A stretch of 64,000 nucleotides of DNA, from NCBI GenBank assembly GCA_007570785.1, contig ML662442.1, forward strand, positions 61,058,896 to 61,122,895, written 5' to 3'. Under the pieces are notes generated by a model, which did no database searches, was not told where the DNA came from, and saw nothing but the letters and a program-made list of their open reading frames with translations. Shown in pieces: positions 35,745-47,093 of this stretch. Both the position numbers and the translations under genes were made by a program. The stretch is from Antilocapra americana. Its lineage: Eukaryota > Chordata > Mammalia > Artiodactyla > Antilocapridae. Numbering within the stretch: position 1 is the stretch's first letter; each line of letters starts with the position of its first letter.

Positions 35745-36794
35745 AATGGAGAAGTATTTTGTTGACAGAATGCTGGATTCGTTTACTGAGAGGTAAGTGC
35801 ATCATGGGCCATGGCAACACCTTGCCCATTCCATAAGGAATTTTAGCCAAGTTTCTGATGGAAAATGGTCTTCTACCAGAGGCCCAAGCCTCAGAACAGT
35901 AATGCACAAGGTCAGAATTGTTCATTTTCCTACTGAAGAAAATTCTAATGTCTCTTGCCCAACCTTCCCCCTAGCAACAGAAAAATACTTTTATACTAAT
36001 CTTTAGCCCTTTTTATTCCAATTATTTAGTTTGTTTTCTCTAGGGCATCACAGGACAATGGTGATACAGGGACTAAAGCCACTCCCCACAGCAATCCTAT
36101 GGAAACAATAGCAGAAGTCACCCAGGGGCCCGTTTAATGCGACAGATAAGAACTCTGTGACCACAGTTAGGTAGGGCCTATGAGCCCCTGGTCAGCCTGA
36201 AGAAATTATGAAAGACAGACCTTCGCCCTTGATCTTCCCAATAAAGATTTTTTGGGTTTATATCTCTCAGGGGGAATTTGAGACAAGAGGTAGATGCCCC
36301 CCACTCCTCAGGGTAAAGTGACTGGAGACCCATTCCATTTGGACTGAAACTCTTTAAGACAAGAACAGGAGAACAATTACTGGAGGAGGTTGGGCCCTGC
36401 CCAGACCACGTATTTCTCATTCTCAAAGTTAGGAGACCTCCCTGACTACACATGTGCAGAAAGGCTCCTTGGAATTCAAAGGGGAGTGATGTCGAGGAAT
36501 GCTCTACCCATAAGCCTTTTGGGTAGAATCCATCTTTGCTAAGAGTTGTGTGAGCACACATGAGAGGATCCTGAGATGTACCAAATATGGACTATGAACC
36601 AGGTAAATGAAAATGATTGGCCAAAGGAAACTTGGAAGAAATGCTCCATGAAAGCAATTGAAACCACAAGTGCCTGACTCAGAGACTCTCTCTCCAAGTC
36701 TTCCTGTGTGTCTATCCACATATACTGTTCTCTTTTTCCTCCTAATAAATACTTTACTTGCTTCAGTTAAAAGAAAAAAAATGGAGAACTATTT
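35745..36794 (+). mobile_element. Retroposed ERV-derived segment (3' internal plus U3-R)
   Basis: The direct repeat AATGGAGAAGTATTT (35745-35759) recurs as AATGGAGAACTATTT (36780-36794), right after an A-rich tail. Inside, 35761-36255 is unassigned and could be ERV 3' internal sequence. A weak polypurine-like CAGGGGGAATT (about 36257-36269) is followed by a TG-started LTR U3 and R. The insert stops about 20 bases after AATAAA (36743-36748), with U5 missing. This combination is expected for an ERV RNA reverse transcribed by LINE machinery. The LTR part is homologous to the copy at 46413-47093. No coding frame is intact. Confidence 0.55.
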
Positions 36795-37669
36795 ACATCA
36801 ATTATCCACATGACTATACTATGCCACCACAAAAAATTTTTTCAAAGAAAACTGTTATGAAAAATGCTAACTATACTAAAAATTGAGGATAAAGGAGAAG
36901 CAGCATAGAAAAAATATAGATTATTTTATATTTCTAATGTATATGAGTGTGTTTTTATTTTAAATTTTAGAGTGTGTGTTTTTAGAAGAAGAAAAAAATG
37001 AAGATTAAAAGTCAGTGAATGACAAAAGGTGTTTTTTCTCTTGACAAACAGACTTTTTTAAAAAAAATTCTGTGGTTTTTATCACCTTCTTTGCAGTTTT
37101 CACCCAAGCCACATACCACCCTGTTCCTCTTTATTATATCCTGTGGATATTTTTTATTCCTTATCTTACCTTCATATTCACAGTTATGCCCTTTTCCTAA
37201 ATACTCTTTTTTGGCTTTCCTCATTTTTCTTTCTAATTTTCTACCTTCCACATCTTGATCTTTTGTTCTCACTCACAACATCTGTCTTGAGTATTCAAAT
37301 ACAATTTTTTTGTATTTGAAATTCAAATACAAACTGTAGCATCTCCAGCAAGTTTTTGTCAGGAAAGAATGTAAGCCCAAAGGTATTGGTTTTTCAATAT
37401 TTTCAAGAAAAATTCAAGATTATGTTTCTCTTGTGAAATGCCTTTATATATTTGCAACTAACACTCATTTTAAAAAATGATGGCCAATTATTATTTTTAT
37501 GAATTACCTGATCTCTACTAAAAATTCTCAGAAAATGGATTGCTTGCCAAAAATAAATAGATCAAAGGGTTTCCCATTATGACCTTTGATCCTTTGATCT
37601 GTACTGGTATAGCGATGGCTTCTAAATTTGTGTCTCTGTCCTCAAATTCTGAGATTCAGATCTTTGTGT
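36795..37669. other. Unassigned AT-rich sequence
   Basis: No repeat identified. Contains an 11-bp perfect hairpin with a T5 loop at 37294-37320 and a third copy of the arm at 37322-37332. Frames of 79-92 codons here lack recognisable features. Confidence 0.35.
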
Positions 37670-38428
37670 TTATCTTTGTGTATGGTATTAGGAAGTGTTT
37701 TAATTTCATTCTTTTACACAGGGGCTTCCCTGGTGGCTCAGATGGTAAAGAATCTGCCTACAATGCAGGAGACCTGGATTCAATCCCTGGGTTGGGAAGA
37801 TCTCTGGAGAAGGAAATAGCAACCCACTCCAGTACTCTGGCCTGGAGAATCCCATGAACAGAGGAGCCTGGCAGGCTGCAGTCTGTGGAGCTGCAAAGAG
37901 TTGGACACAACTGAGCGGCTAACTTTTCACTTTCATGGTGTTAGGAAGTGTTCTAATTCCGTTCTTTTATACACAGCTGTCCAGTTTTCCCTGTACCACT
38001 AACTGAAGAGACTATCTTTGCCCCATTCTATCTTCTTGCCTCCTTTGTCAAAAATAAGGCACCTTTAGGTGCATGGGTTTATCTCTGGGTTTTCTATCTT
38101 GTTCCATTGGCCTTTATTTCTGTTCTTGTGCCAGTACCATACTGTCTTGATGACTATAACTTTGCAGTATAATCTAAAGTCAGGAAGGTTGATTCCTCCA
38201 GCTCCATTCTTCTTTGTCAAGATTGCTTTGACTAGCCAGTCTTTTGTGTTTCCATATGAATTGTGAGATTTTTTTTTTGTCCTAGTTCTGTGAAAAATGC
38301 CATTGGTAATTTGATAGGGATTGCACTGAATCTGTGATTACATTTGGTAGTATAGTCAGTTTCACAATATTGATTTTTCCAACCCAGGAATATGGAATAT
38401 CTCTCCATCTATTTATGTAGTCTTTGAA
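37670..38428 (-). mobile_element. L1 5' segment, inverted
   Basis: Minus-strand L1 ORF2/RT-region text (plus-strand words 'CCAGTACCATACTGTCTTGA', 'GGAAGGTTGATTCCTCCAGC' and 'GAATATCTCTCCATCTATTT'). It is joined directly at about 38428 to plus-strand L1 3' sequence. Together they form a 5'-inverted L1, the classic twin-priming product. A Bov-tA interrupts it at 37722-37935. Confidence 0.85.
37679..37977 (+). mobile_element. Bov-tA SINE flanked by a direct repeat of about 41 bp
   Basis: Plus-strand Bov-tA (37722-37935, head GGCTTCCCTGGTGGCTCAGA). The L1 sequence on the left (37680-37721) and right (37936-37977) is nearly the same about 41-bp stretch, with about five mismatches and a small indel. 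Ordinary Bov-tA duplications in this window are 10-13 bp. Confidence 0.9.
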
Positions 38429-39095
38429 ACCACCATATGACCCAGCAATCCCACTACTAAGCATATAGCCTGAGGAAACCAAAATTGAAAAAGACACATG
38501 TAACCCAATGTTATTGTAGCTCTATTTACAATAGCTAGGATATGGAAGCAACCTAGATGTCCATTGACAGATGTGGAACATATAATAGAGTGGAATATTA
38601 CTCAGCCATTAAAAAGAACATATTTGAGTCAACCCTAATGAGGTGGATGAACTTGAGCCTATTATACAAAGTGAAGTAAGCCAGTAAGAGAAAAACAAAT
38701 ATCATGTACTAACACACATATATATATGGAATCTATAAAGATGGTACTGATGAACCTATTTGCAGAGTAGTAATAGACACAGACATAGAGAACAGACTTA
38801 TGAACATGGCTGGTGGGGTGGGGGAGGAAGGAGAGGGTGAAATGCGTAGAGAGGGTAACATGGAAACACACATTACCAGATGTAAAATAGATAGCCAATG
38901 GGAATTTTCTCTATGACTCAGGGAACTCAAACCAGGGCTTGGTAACAACCTAGAAGGGTGGGATGGTGAGGGAGGTGAGAAGGATGTTCACGTGGGAAGG
39001 CACGGGGTAAACCTATGGCTGATTCATGTTCATGTTTGGTAGAGACCAACACAATACTGTAAAGCAGTTATCCTTCAATTAAAAATGAATAAATT
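38429..39095 (+). mobile_element. L1 3' end (plus), partner of the inverted segment
   Basis: Begins at 'ATATGACCCAGCAATCCCAC' and runs through the ORF2 C-terminus and an artiodactyl L1 3' UTR ('CCAATGGGAATTTTCTCTAT', 'GACCAACACAATACTGTAAA'), ending near an AATAAA at about 39087. About 600 bp of L1 between the inverted and direct parts is missing. Confidence 0.85.
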
Positions 39096-39259
39096 TTAAA
39101 AAGATGCATTTCCCATGACTACAATAATTCAAATATGCTTCAAAAGTTCCTGTTGGAAAAAATCTGTTTCTGTTGAGAAAACTCTGAGTTCGCTGCTCAA
39201 TGCTTTTCCCAAAGAACAGAGATGGACCCGCCCATCAATAAACCTCAAAGTTGATACTA

Positions 39260-39493
39260 GAGTTATAATTGTGGCTCCCTTCATGGCTCAGATGGTAAAG
39301 AATCTGTCTGCAATGAAGGAGACCTGGGTTCAATCCCTGAGTAAGGAAGCTCCTCTGGAGAAAGGAAGGGCAACCCACTGCAGTATTCTTGCCTGGAGAA
39401 TTCCATGGACAGAGGAGCCTGGTGGGCTACAACCTATGGGGTTGCAAAGAGTCAGACACCACAGAACAACTAACACACACAGTCATAACTAGT
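39260..39493 (+). mobile_element. Bov-tA SINE
   Basis: Plus-strand Bov-tA (about 39272-39479), head slightly altered (TGGCTCCCTTCATGGCTCAG). Flanks AGTTATAATTGTG and AGTCATAACTAGTG look like a degraded target duplication. Confidence 0.9.
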
Positions 39494-40082
39494 GTCATCA
39501 TTGCCAGTGATTTCTGCCCTAAGAAAAGCAATGTTGGATAAAAGAGAAAAAAAAAGTAATAAAAAAAACACGAAAAGCTAAAAACAGGCTTTGTATAAAA
39601 TTTCCATTCCTTTGCTAATCTCTCCATATCTACTTTGTTAAAATTTGAGCAGAGCTACTTGAATACTAAAAAACAAACAAAGAAAATTCCCTCACTACAT
39701 AAACTACAAAGCAGGGATTTAAAACCAGTATTTTAATATCTGAATATTAAAATATTCCTTTGAGTGAAAACTAAACCTTAGAGAACATTTTCACTGGTAG
39801 CTAGATCTCTTCATTGTTTATTCTGAAAAATTGAAAATTTGATCTTGCCTAGAATAGAGGAATCACTCCCTGATTTTTGCTCAAACTGTGGAATTTATTA
39901 GTTCAAGTCACTGATGAGTTAAGAAGTAATTCTACCTACCAAAAGCTGTTTCTGGAGAGCTACACAATGTTATCAGGGCATCAGGCTCAGCTTTCTGCTG
40001 CATAGATTGCATTTCAGGGACAACATGTGGTTGTGTTGACCCCTGGCAACTCAAGATCTTCATAGATCCAAGTGCAATGGGA
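39494..40082. other. Unassigned sequence
   Basis: A-rich at 39540-39575. 39960-40060 has an old-repeat texture that I cannot name. No gene evidence. Confidence 0.35.
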
Positions 40083-40275
40083 AGAAACTATAATCATCCC
40101 TCAGCATCAGCAGGGGATTGGTTCCAGAAGCCCTGCCTGCCATACCCAAATCGGATGCTCAAGTCTCTTATATAAAATGGCATAACACAATGAATATAAG
40201 TGGCCCTCCATAACTGGCAGGCTTCTCATTCACAGATTCAACCAACTGTGGATGCTAGACCTGTAGATATAGAGG
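40083..40275 (+). mobile_element. Tigger/MER2-group DNA transposon remnant
   Basis: The phrases 'ATCATCCCTCAGCATCAGCA', 'GGGGATTGGTTCCAGAAGCC', 'GATGCTCAAGTCTCTTATAT' and 'GATTCAACCAACTGTGGATG' are typical of the terminal and subterminal parts of nonautonomous Tigger elements. Diverged. Confidence 0.65.
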
Positions 40276-43025
40276 ACTAAATATATCTTCTCTTTATTTC
40301 AGGAAAAGTCCCATGATAAGTTTTGATTAATTCAACTTGAATTACATGTCTATCTCTCAGCCAATTATTGTGACTGAGAAAATGGAATATGCTAGTTGCC
40401 CAGATTTGGCTCATGTGTTTCACTCCAGATTTTATTAGGCAGTTGTCCCAGGTAAATCACAAAAACCAAGTTGGGAGACAAGTCTCAAAGGAAAATCAGT
40501 GTTCTATTACCAAAAATAGGAGAAATCGATATTTGATGGGCAAAATCATAGATGTCTATTGTAAGTGTTACCAGTGCCATAATGGATCCCAGTCTGCAGT
40601 ACTGTGAGCACCTTGCTCTTCCATCTCCAACTGGAGATGTAATTATGTACATTTTTAATTTAGAGGAATGAGTATGAATTATTTTAATCATCGAGAAAGA
40701 AAATTAAAATCTGCTATAAAACAACTTATTTGTCTTGTCAAAATCCACATGGGCATCTTTAAAACTGCACATCTTTAAAAAGATTGCTAAATTAAAATCT
40801 TTCACTTTCCCCAGTGACTGTGTCACAGCCTTCATCGTGGCCCCACTTTCAAAGAAGCTTATGCCTCCAAGCATTTTTATCCTCTTTTTGGATGAAGTTC
40901 AAGGTAGGGCTGACAGTTCTTCCCAAGTAGGTTTATCATTCTGGTCATCCTGCTTTCTACCCTTATACTTAATTGTTCTTTCAGCAAATGTTTGTTGACC
41001 CTTCCTCTGTGACTGTGGTTATATAAGGCACTGAGAATATAAATAAGCCCTTAAATTACATTTTAGCAGATCATGCACACAATTTAAAAATCACAAGCCA
41101 GTGTATAAAGTTGAATACAGCTCTCCGTTGGGATGAGCAGACTACTTTATGGGAATGCTTAGGAGGGATACCCAATCCAAGAGACCTGAAGATTTAAGAC
41201 TGGGTTTCTCTAGGGAGAGTATTCCTGAGCTTAAGCAGCAGTTAGGTAGCTAAACCTGCTCACCTTGCAAAGAATTTATTCACAAGGATGGATTTCTTTG
41301 CACGGGGTTCTGCCTGTTGCCAGACAGTGCAGAAAAGATACAAACTGAAAAATGAATCTTGGGGAGAGGAATGATGTGGATGTTGGCATCATCCTATAAA
41401 TTCTGTGCTGCCATTTTGCCTTGCCATTGACCTCAATTCCTCTCCTCAGAACCATAATGACTAATAAAAAAATAAAATCCCTTCACTAAAAAAAGAGACT
41501 CCATTTCCTCTCTCCAAATGGTACAGGTTCTGTGCTATAAATCTAACATTATTTTAAAACTTAACTTCAATATGCTTGTAGAAAGGATTTTCCCACTTTT
41601 AACAGTAATTCTCTCTTTTTCACCAATTTCTTATATGTGATAGATCATCAAGGATGTCATTCACATTTTACTGTGGTAATACAGTCTCTGAGAAATCATT
41701 CAGTCCTAAGCATTAATAAAAATCAGATTTTAAAATAATTTTCAAAACAAACACTGAGAGGTTTCCAACCTCTTTAAAATGTCAGGACTTTTTAAAATTC
41801 AGACCTAAAATTAAAGAATGTATTAAAATATCATATTATAAAAATAAGATGAATTATCAAAATAAAATATTAAAATACACATTACATGCAAATTATTTAG
41901 TTTGGCAAATTTAAGTTATGTATTTGTTTAACCCAAGTCAGTTTTTTGAGTACAAATCTTTTACTTTGCTGAAGTTATTCTTTATAAACAATTTCTTTTT
42001 TGCACCTGGCGCTACCAGATTAATGTTGGGAGGTAAGTGGTGACCACAACTGTAGTATCAATAGCAGATTGATTATGGGGAATGTAATAGAAATAATAAA
42101 AAGTAACAACCACCACTAAAACTATATTATTTTTTGCATATATGTATGCTGAACAGAGAATGACCCAGGATTCCTATTTTCTAAAGTATTTTAAAAACTG
42201 AAGAACTTAACTTTCTCCCTTGGCAGATAAGCAATACATAACCAAGATCACTATGTTCTCAAAGTTCCTCTATTTTGTAAAGTAAGCACATGATATACAA
42301 TTTGACTGGAATCATTTTCAAAGTTGGAAAAGTTATAAATTTTAGTGACAAGAAAATGCAGGGCCAAAACTCCTTATGGAAAGAAACAAACTTGAGAAAC
42401 TATGTTCCTCATCCCACTCAACCAAGTAAAAATCTCAAAGAAAAAGACTGAAAGGGTAGCAACAGGAGAGGTTTATAGACACACTTTGTACAAAAAGAAT
42501 GACTTTAAATTTCATTACTTTCTAGTGCATCCAATTTCTTTAAGAATTTTTTTTGTATACATGGAATAGCTAAGAATAAATGAAGTAAAAGACTAGTCAC
42601 AGATGATGATTCTTCACAATGACTTATAGTTATAGTTCAAATTACCTTCTCGGTGACTATGTTTTCCAATTAAACTCTGAAAGCATTGCAACCAGCCTCA
42701 TCATTTTGTGAGCTTATTGTTTTAGAAGATGTATTTATTTCGTTCTTAGGAATCATGGATTTACCTTCAAGAGTCTGTTATCAGGGAAGATAACTCTTGA
42801 CATCATAAATAGCAACAACCACATTATGTAAGCATTTGTTTTCTGGTGGTATGTATTCAAAAGCAATTTAATATAGTTAATCTATTTCCTGCAAAATTAT
42901 TCCCAGGGCAAAGCTGTCTGAACAGAATAAGGTATGGGAAGCCAGTTCCTATTAGACATGCTGCAAAGAAGATCATTAGGGGACTTCACATTCAATATGG
43001 AGCTTATAAAGTAGAGCGACAATCT
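40276..43025. other. Mostly unassigned 2.7-kb stretch
   Basis: No LINE, SINE or LTR recognised with confidence; AT-rich, especially 41700-41950. Frames at 40389-40607, 40735-40998 and 42846-43052 show no domain, signal peptide or splice context that I can support. Ancient decayed repeats are possible. Confidence 0.35.
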
Positions 43026-43661
43026 TTTTTCTTTTTGTATTTAAATATTTAATTTTAGAATAGGTTGTAGATTTACAAAAAGCTGCAAAGTTAGTACAGA
43101 GATTTCCTGTATACTCCACACCCATTTCCCCTACTGCTAACATTTTACGTTGCTGTGGTACTTTTGTCACAAGTCAGAAACCAATATTGAAATAAACTAA
43201 ACTCAGTATTTAATTAGAATTTTATTACATTTTTACTAATATCCTTTACCTGTTCCAGAATCCTATCCAAGATACCTACTCACATTTAGTTGCCATGATT
43301 CCCTAGGCTGCTTAAGCTGTGACAATTTCTCAAACATTCCTTGTTTTTGATGACTTTGAAATTTGAGGAGTACTGGTCGGGTATTTTGTAGAGTGTCCCT
43401 CCACCAGGCTTTGCCTGATGTTTTTCTCATGTTAGACTGAGGTTATGAGCTTGGGGAGAAAGACCATAGGGATGACATACTGTTCCTATTTCATCATGTC
43501 AAGGATTTATGCTGTTAACATGACGTGTTACTGATGATGATAACTTTCATCATCTTAAGGTAAGAGTGTTTACCAAAGTGTTCTCCAAAGTCAATTTACA
43601 TTTCCTTTCCCTACATACTATTCTCTTTGGAAGCAAGTAATTAGCATAGTCTACTCTTAAG
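43026..43661 (+). mobile_element. Ancient LINE-like repeat, part 1
   Basis: Text such as 'AGAATAGGTTGTAGATTTAC', 'GTTCCAGAATCCTATCCAAG' and 'GAGGAGTACTGGTCGGGTAT' belongs to a widespread mammalian interspersed repeat that I recall as noncoding L1M sequence. It is interrupted by a BovB tail at 43662 and continues from 43870. A second copy is at 60560-61015. Confidence 0.6.
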
Positions 43662-43863
43662 GGTAAATAAACCCTATTGCTGGGAAAGATTGAAGGCAGG
43701 AGGAGAAGGGGACAACAAAGGATGAGATGGTTGGATGGTATCATGACTCTATGGCCATGAGTTTGAGCAAGCTCTGGAAGCTGGTGATGATGGACAGGGA
43801 AGCCTGACGTGCTGCAGTCCATGGGGTCGCAGAGTCAGACATGACTGAGCGACTGAATTGAAC
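43662..43863 (+). mobile_element. BovB 3' fragment
   Basis: About 200 bp of the BovB 3' end: 'GCTGGGAAAGATTGAAGGCA', 'AGGAGAAGGGGACAACAAAG', 'GACTGAGCGACTGAATTGAA'. The short flanking TAAGGG occurs on both sides (near 43656 and 43867) and may be the target duplication. Confidence 0.85.
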
Positions 43864-44385
43864 CCGTAAGGGGTGGGAATTTATGTTCCAGTTCCTTGAG
43901 GGGGAAGTAGCTACATAAATACTTTGTAATTCTGCTGAATGAGAGATCTGTGTCTTCTTTCTCATTTATTAATTCAGTCATGTATTTAAATCAGTATGGA
44001 TTTATGGATATTTATTTTAAACTTCAGGTTATGCTCTAACACCACTTTGTTTTATAAATTTTGTAGCTCAAATTGTTCCAGCTTTGACCATTGTAAATAT
44101 ATATATTTATAAATATTTCTATATGCATTTGTCTCTATCTACGTTAAGCTAGACATGAGTTCAATCTGATATCTCTAACTCTAAACCAGTACTTCTAGTT
44201 TATTTTAACCTTCTCCCCTTGCTCATTTGTAACCTTCCACTCCAAATAGGAGAAATCTGCCTCCCACCACCTGCCATTCAATTAGTTACTTGTTCAATCC
44301 CAGTATACATGTACAGAGGTTTCAGACACATTAACTCATGCACAGAGCCACTTACTGTTCTAGGAACATGCCGTTAATCTAGTAG
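43864..44385 (+). mobile_element. Ancient LINE-like repeat, part 2
   Basis: Continuation of the element before the BovB: 'TTGAGGGGGAAGTAGCTACA', 'TATGGATTTATGGATATTTA', 'GTAACCTTCCACTCC' and 'ACATGTACAGAGG'. The last 250 bp align by eye with 60780-61015. Confidence 0.6.
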
Positions 44386-44600
44386 GAGAAAGATCGTTAT
44401 CGTGTGCTTTTCTCAGCAGCCTGGCTAGATTATGCATTCATCCCTGAACAACCTCAACAGCCAGGTGGCTGTAATGCTCTGACTGACCAGGTTAGGTTGC
44501 AGCCCTATTCTGACACTGAACACAAAACACCTTGATAGAGTGTGAAGTAGGAAGTGATTCCTCCCTCAGAGAAAAGCAAAGAGATGCTGGGAGAGAAAAA
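44386..44600. other. Old interspersed-repeat-like sequence, unnamed
   Basis: Words such as 'TAATGCTCTGACTGACCAGG' suggest a known old repeat whose name I cannot give with confidence. Confidence 0.3.
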
Positions 44601-44870
44601 AAAACCAATAATGTCTCTTACACTCATCTTTTAAGGTTCATCTCTAATTCCTTTAGCTCTATGAAGCCTTTTCTGATCATTTAATCATTTTCAAAATTCT
44701 CTCGCCTTTCATAGGAGTCTCATTAGCTGAACATCTCTTATTAAGTGGCTTTTGCATGCTTTTTCTGTTTCTGGATTGTTAATTTGCTTCTAATTCAACT
44801 GCATGTGCTTCATTGTTCCAAGCAGAGAGCTAAAAAATATTTTCTAAAAGAATAAATGAACAACTTTCAC
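44601..44870 (+). mobile_element. L2 3' end
   Basis: Follows the L2 3' terminus: 'AAGGTTCATCTCTAATTCCT', 'TATGAAGCCTTTTCTGATCA' and final 'AGAATAAATGAACAA' (L2 'tgaatgaatgaa'). Confidence 0.6.
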
Positions 44871-45639
44871 ATTTGTGTATTTAATTGAATTAACAAAACT
44901 GAAGCAGGTTAGTTCTAGTACATCCTCCTCTTCTTTTCCTCAAGAAGACAGAGTAAGGTCATGACCACACCTGGCCACAGGCCAGTGCTAGGGCGTCTGT
45001 ATCAACAAAAGACTCTCAATTGTCAACTAAGTAGAATAGAAATTCAGGCTTTGAATCCCCAATGTGTTATTTCATCTGCCTTTGAAGCAAATATCAATCA
45101 CATTCACAGGCTAAACGTGTCTGTTCTGAATAAGATTTTGTAGCTTATACCCTAAAATTTGATCACATGGACCGTATTCCAAGACTACGAGCATTGAATA
45201 GGTGGTGGCCATCAAACATTGCATGTTTCCTAAGACCTAATCTGAATGAAGTATTGCTCTCATATCCCTTACTGAATAGTAGATGTTAAGTCTTATACTA
45301 TTATTCCTATAAGAATACAACTGTGAAGATAATAAGAAAAACTTACATTCCTTTTTCTTGTCACTTTGGAAATCCCTATGGTATGAATACCTTATTCTAT
45401 ATATTGTTTCATATAATGACATAAGTTTAAAAGTGAAAGGATCCTTGTCACAGCCAAGTAAGAACATAATTGTATAATCTCTAGAAAGTTCTATGTGGTT
45501 TGATAGGCACTGTTACAGAGAAAATTCCAAGTACTATATTTTATAAATGCCCATGCTTTGGTTATCAGAAGAACCGACTTGCAGCATAGCTTGACTTTAC
45601 CTAACCAGTTGGTCTTGAAACATTTTCAGAATCAACTCC
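44871..45639. other. Unassigned sequence
   Basis: No repeat or gene recognised; frames at 44961-45143 and 45237-45467 lack supporting signals. Confidence 0.35.
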
Positions 45640-46412
45640 ATATTATATTTTTTCAGTTTTATTGAAGTATAATCAAGAAATAAAAAATTACAGTGTACAA
45701 CAGGATGTTTGATAAATGTATGTGTTGTGAAATGATTACTATAGTCATTACCATGATCACAGACATATGTATCATCTCAAATAGTTGCTTTTTAAAATTT
45801 TTTTGTGGTGAGAAAACTTGAGATCTACTGTCTTGGCAAATTTCAAGTATACATTATTATTAAATATAATTACCATTCTGTACATTTGACTTCTAGAACT
45901 TATTCATACTATAAGGGAAAGTCTGCACCATTTGCTTAATATCCCCCTTTATGCCCTACCCTTGAACTTCTAGCCATTATTTTAATCTCTGTTATGATGA
46001 GTCTGATTTTATTTTTTTTATTCTATATATGAGATTACATGATATTTTTGTATCTGTGTCTGACTTATTTACTTAATGTCCACAGATTCATCCATTTTAT
46101 CACTAATGGCAAGATTTCTTTCTTTTTTAAGGCTGAATCATATTCCACTATATATAGCACATTTTCTTTATCCACATACCCACTAAGCTGTTTCCATATC
46201 TTTTCTACTCTGAATAATGCTGGAAGTACAGAAAAATCTTCAAGATCCTGTTTTCATTTCCTCTGGCTATATACCCAATCCTCTGGGATTGCTGGATCAT
46301 GTGGTAGTTCTATTTTTAAGTTTTTGAGGAACCTCTATATTGTTTTCCATAATATTTGTGCTGATTTCCATTTCCACCAAACAGTACAGAAGGGTTCTCT
46401 TTCTCCACATTA
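45640..46412 (-). mobile_element. L1 (minus strand), 3' portion
   Basis: Reverse-complement L1 text: 'TTTTATTGAAGTATAATCAA', 'GCTGAATCATATTCCACTAT', 'CTGGATCATGTGGTAGTTCT', 'GAGGAACCTCTATATTG', 'TTCTCTTTCTCCACAT'. It stops at 46412, where an ERV LTR is inserted. The same L1 continues at 47094-47127, 50588-51041 and 51390-52029, in order. Confidence 0.8.
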
Positions 46413-47093
46413 GATCTTGGGTGGCCTCAGCCTGCAGCAGCTTGAAACAGGATTTTGGTTCCTGGGCCAGAGACTGAAGTCTAGCTGCAGCAGTGAGAGC
46501 ACCAAAACCTAGCCACTAGATCACTAGGGACCAGTGGCCAGTGGCAAGCCCTGTTGGCTTTGCAGAAATGAATTTCCACAAAAAGATGGAAAGTAGTGAG
46601 ACAAGTAAAGTGTTCATACAGAGGCCAAAGAGTACATGTGAACTAACACATGGGCAGTCTCTGAGGGAGTGGTGCCCTTGTGGTAGTTTGAATCATGGGG
46701 CATTTCTTATGGGTTTCCTGTGGCCAGTCATCTTGTTTGCCTGGCTTTCAGTCCATATTTGGTTTCTCTCAGGGTTCTCCCTGTGTGCATGCACATCTCT
46801 TAGCCAAGATGAATTCTAGTGAAAAGGTCTACAGGTAGGCTGGCATCACCTATTATGGGGTAGTGGCCCCTCCTTCTTTGACCCTAGAGGAGGCTTTTTG
46901 CGCATGCATAGTTGGGAAGGTCTCCTTGACCTCAAGAATGAGAAATACATGGTCTCTCTATCTCTCACCTCTTATATGGGCAGGGCTCAGCTCCTCCTCT
47001 CTCCTGCTATTATCTTCATGATGGACTATCTGTTCACAGGAGTTGAATCCAGCTGCTCAGTCTGGAGCACATCTATCTCCTGCCTCATATACT
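46413..47093 (-). mobile_element. ERV LTR copy in L1, minus orientation
   Basis: The minus strand starts TGAGGCAGGAGATAG near 47090 and is homologous over its length to the U3-R at 36270-36768. Shared words include 'CCAAATATGGACT' and 'GTATTTCTCATTCT', plus a CACTTTACTTG block after the polyadenylation region. Unlike that copy it continues past R for about 170 bp to 46413. It splits the L1: sequence on both sides (CTCCACAT and CAACAGGGCTTGTT) is contiguous in L1. Confidence 0.65.
46459..46530 (-). pseudogene. tRNA-Glu(CTC)-derived sequence
   Basis: Read on the minus strand, these 72 bp align without gaps to the mammalian tRNA-Glu(CTC) sequence as I recall it. About 52 of 72 positions match, and about 38 of the first 47. 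The acceptor TCCCTAG, D-arm CTAGTGGCTAGG and anticodon-loop GCTCTCAC are visible. The T arm and 3' acceptor are decayed, so it is not a functional tRNA gene. The following text (AGGAACCAAAATCCTG) resembles CHR-type SINE sequence. It could be a SINE head inside the LTR copy, or part of the LTR's U5. Confidence 0.6.

Noticed and set aside
36178..36721. Minus-strand frames of 127 and 71 codons
   Set aside because: Antisense to the ERV LTR; the similarity to 46541-46819 reflects LTR homology, not a gene family.
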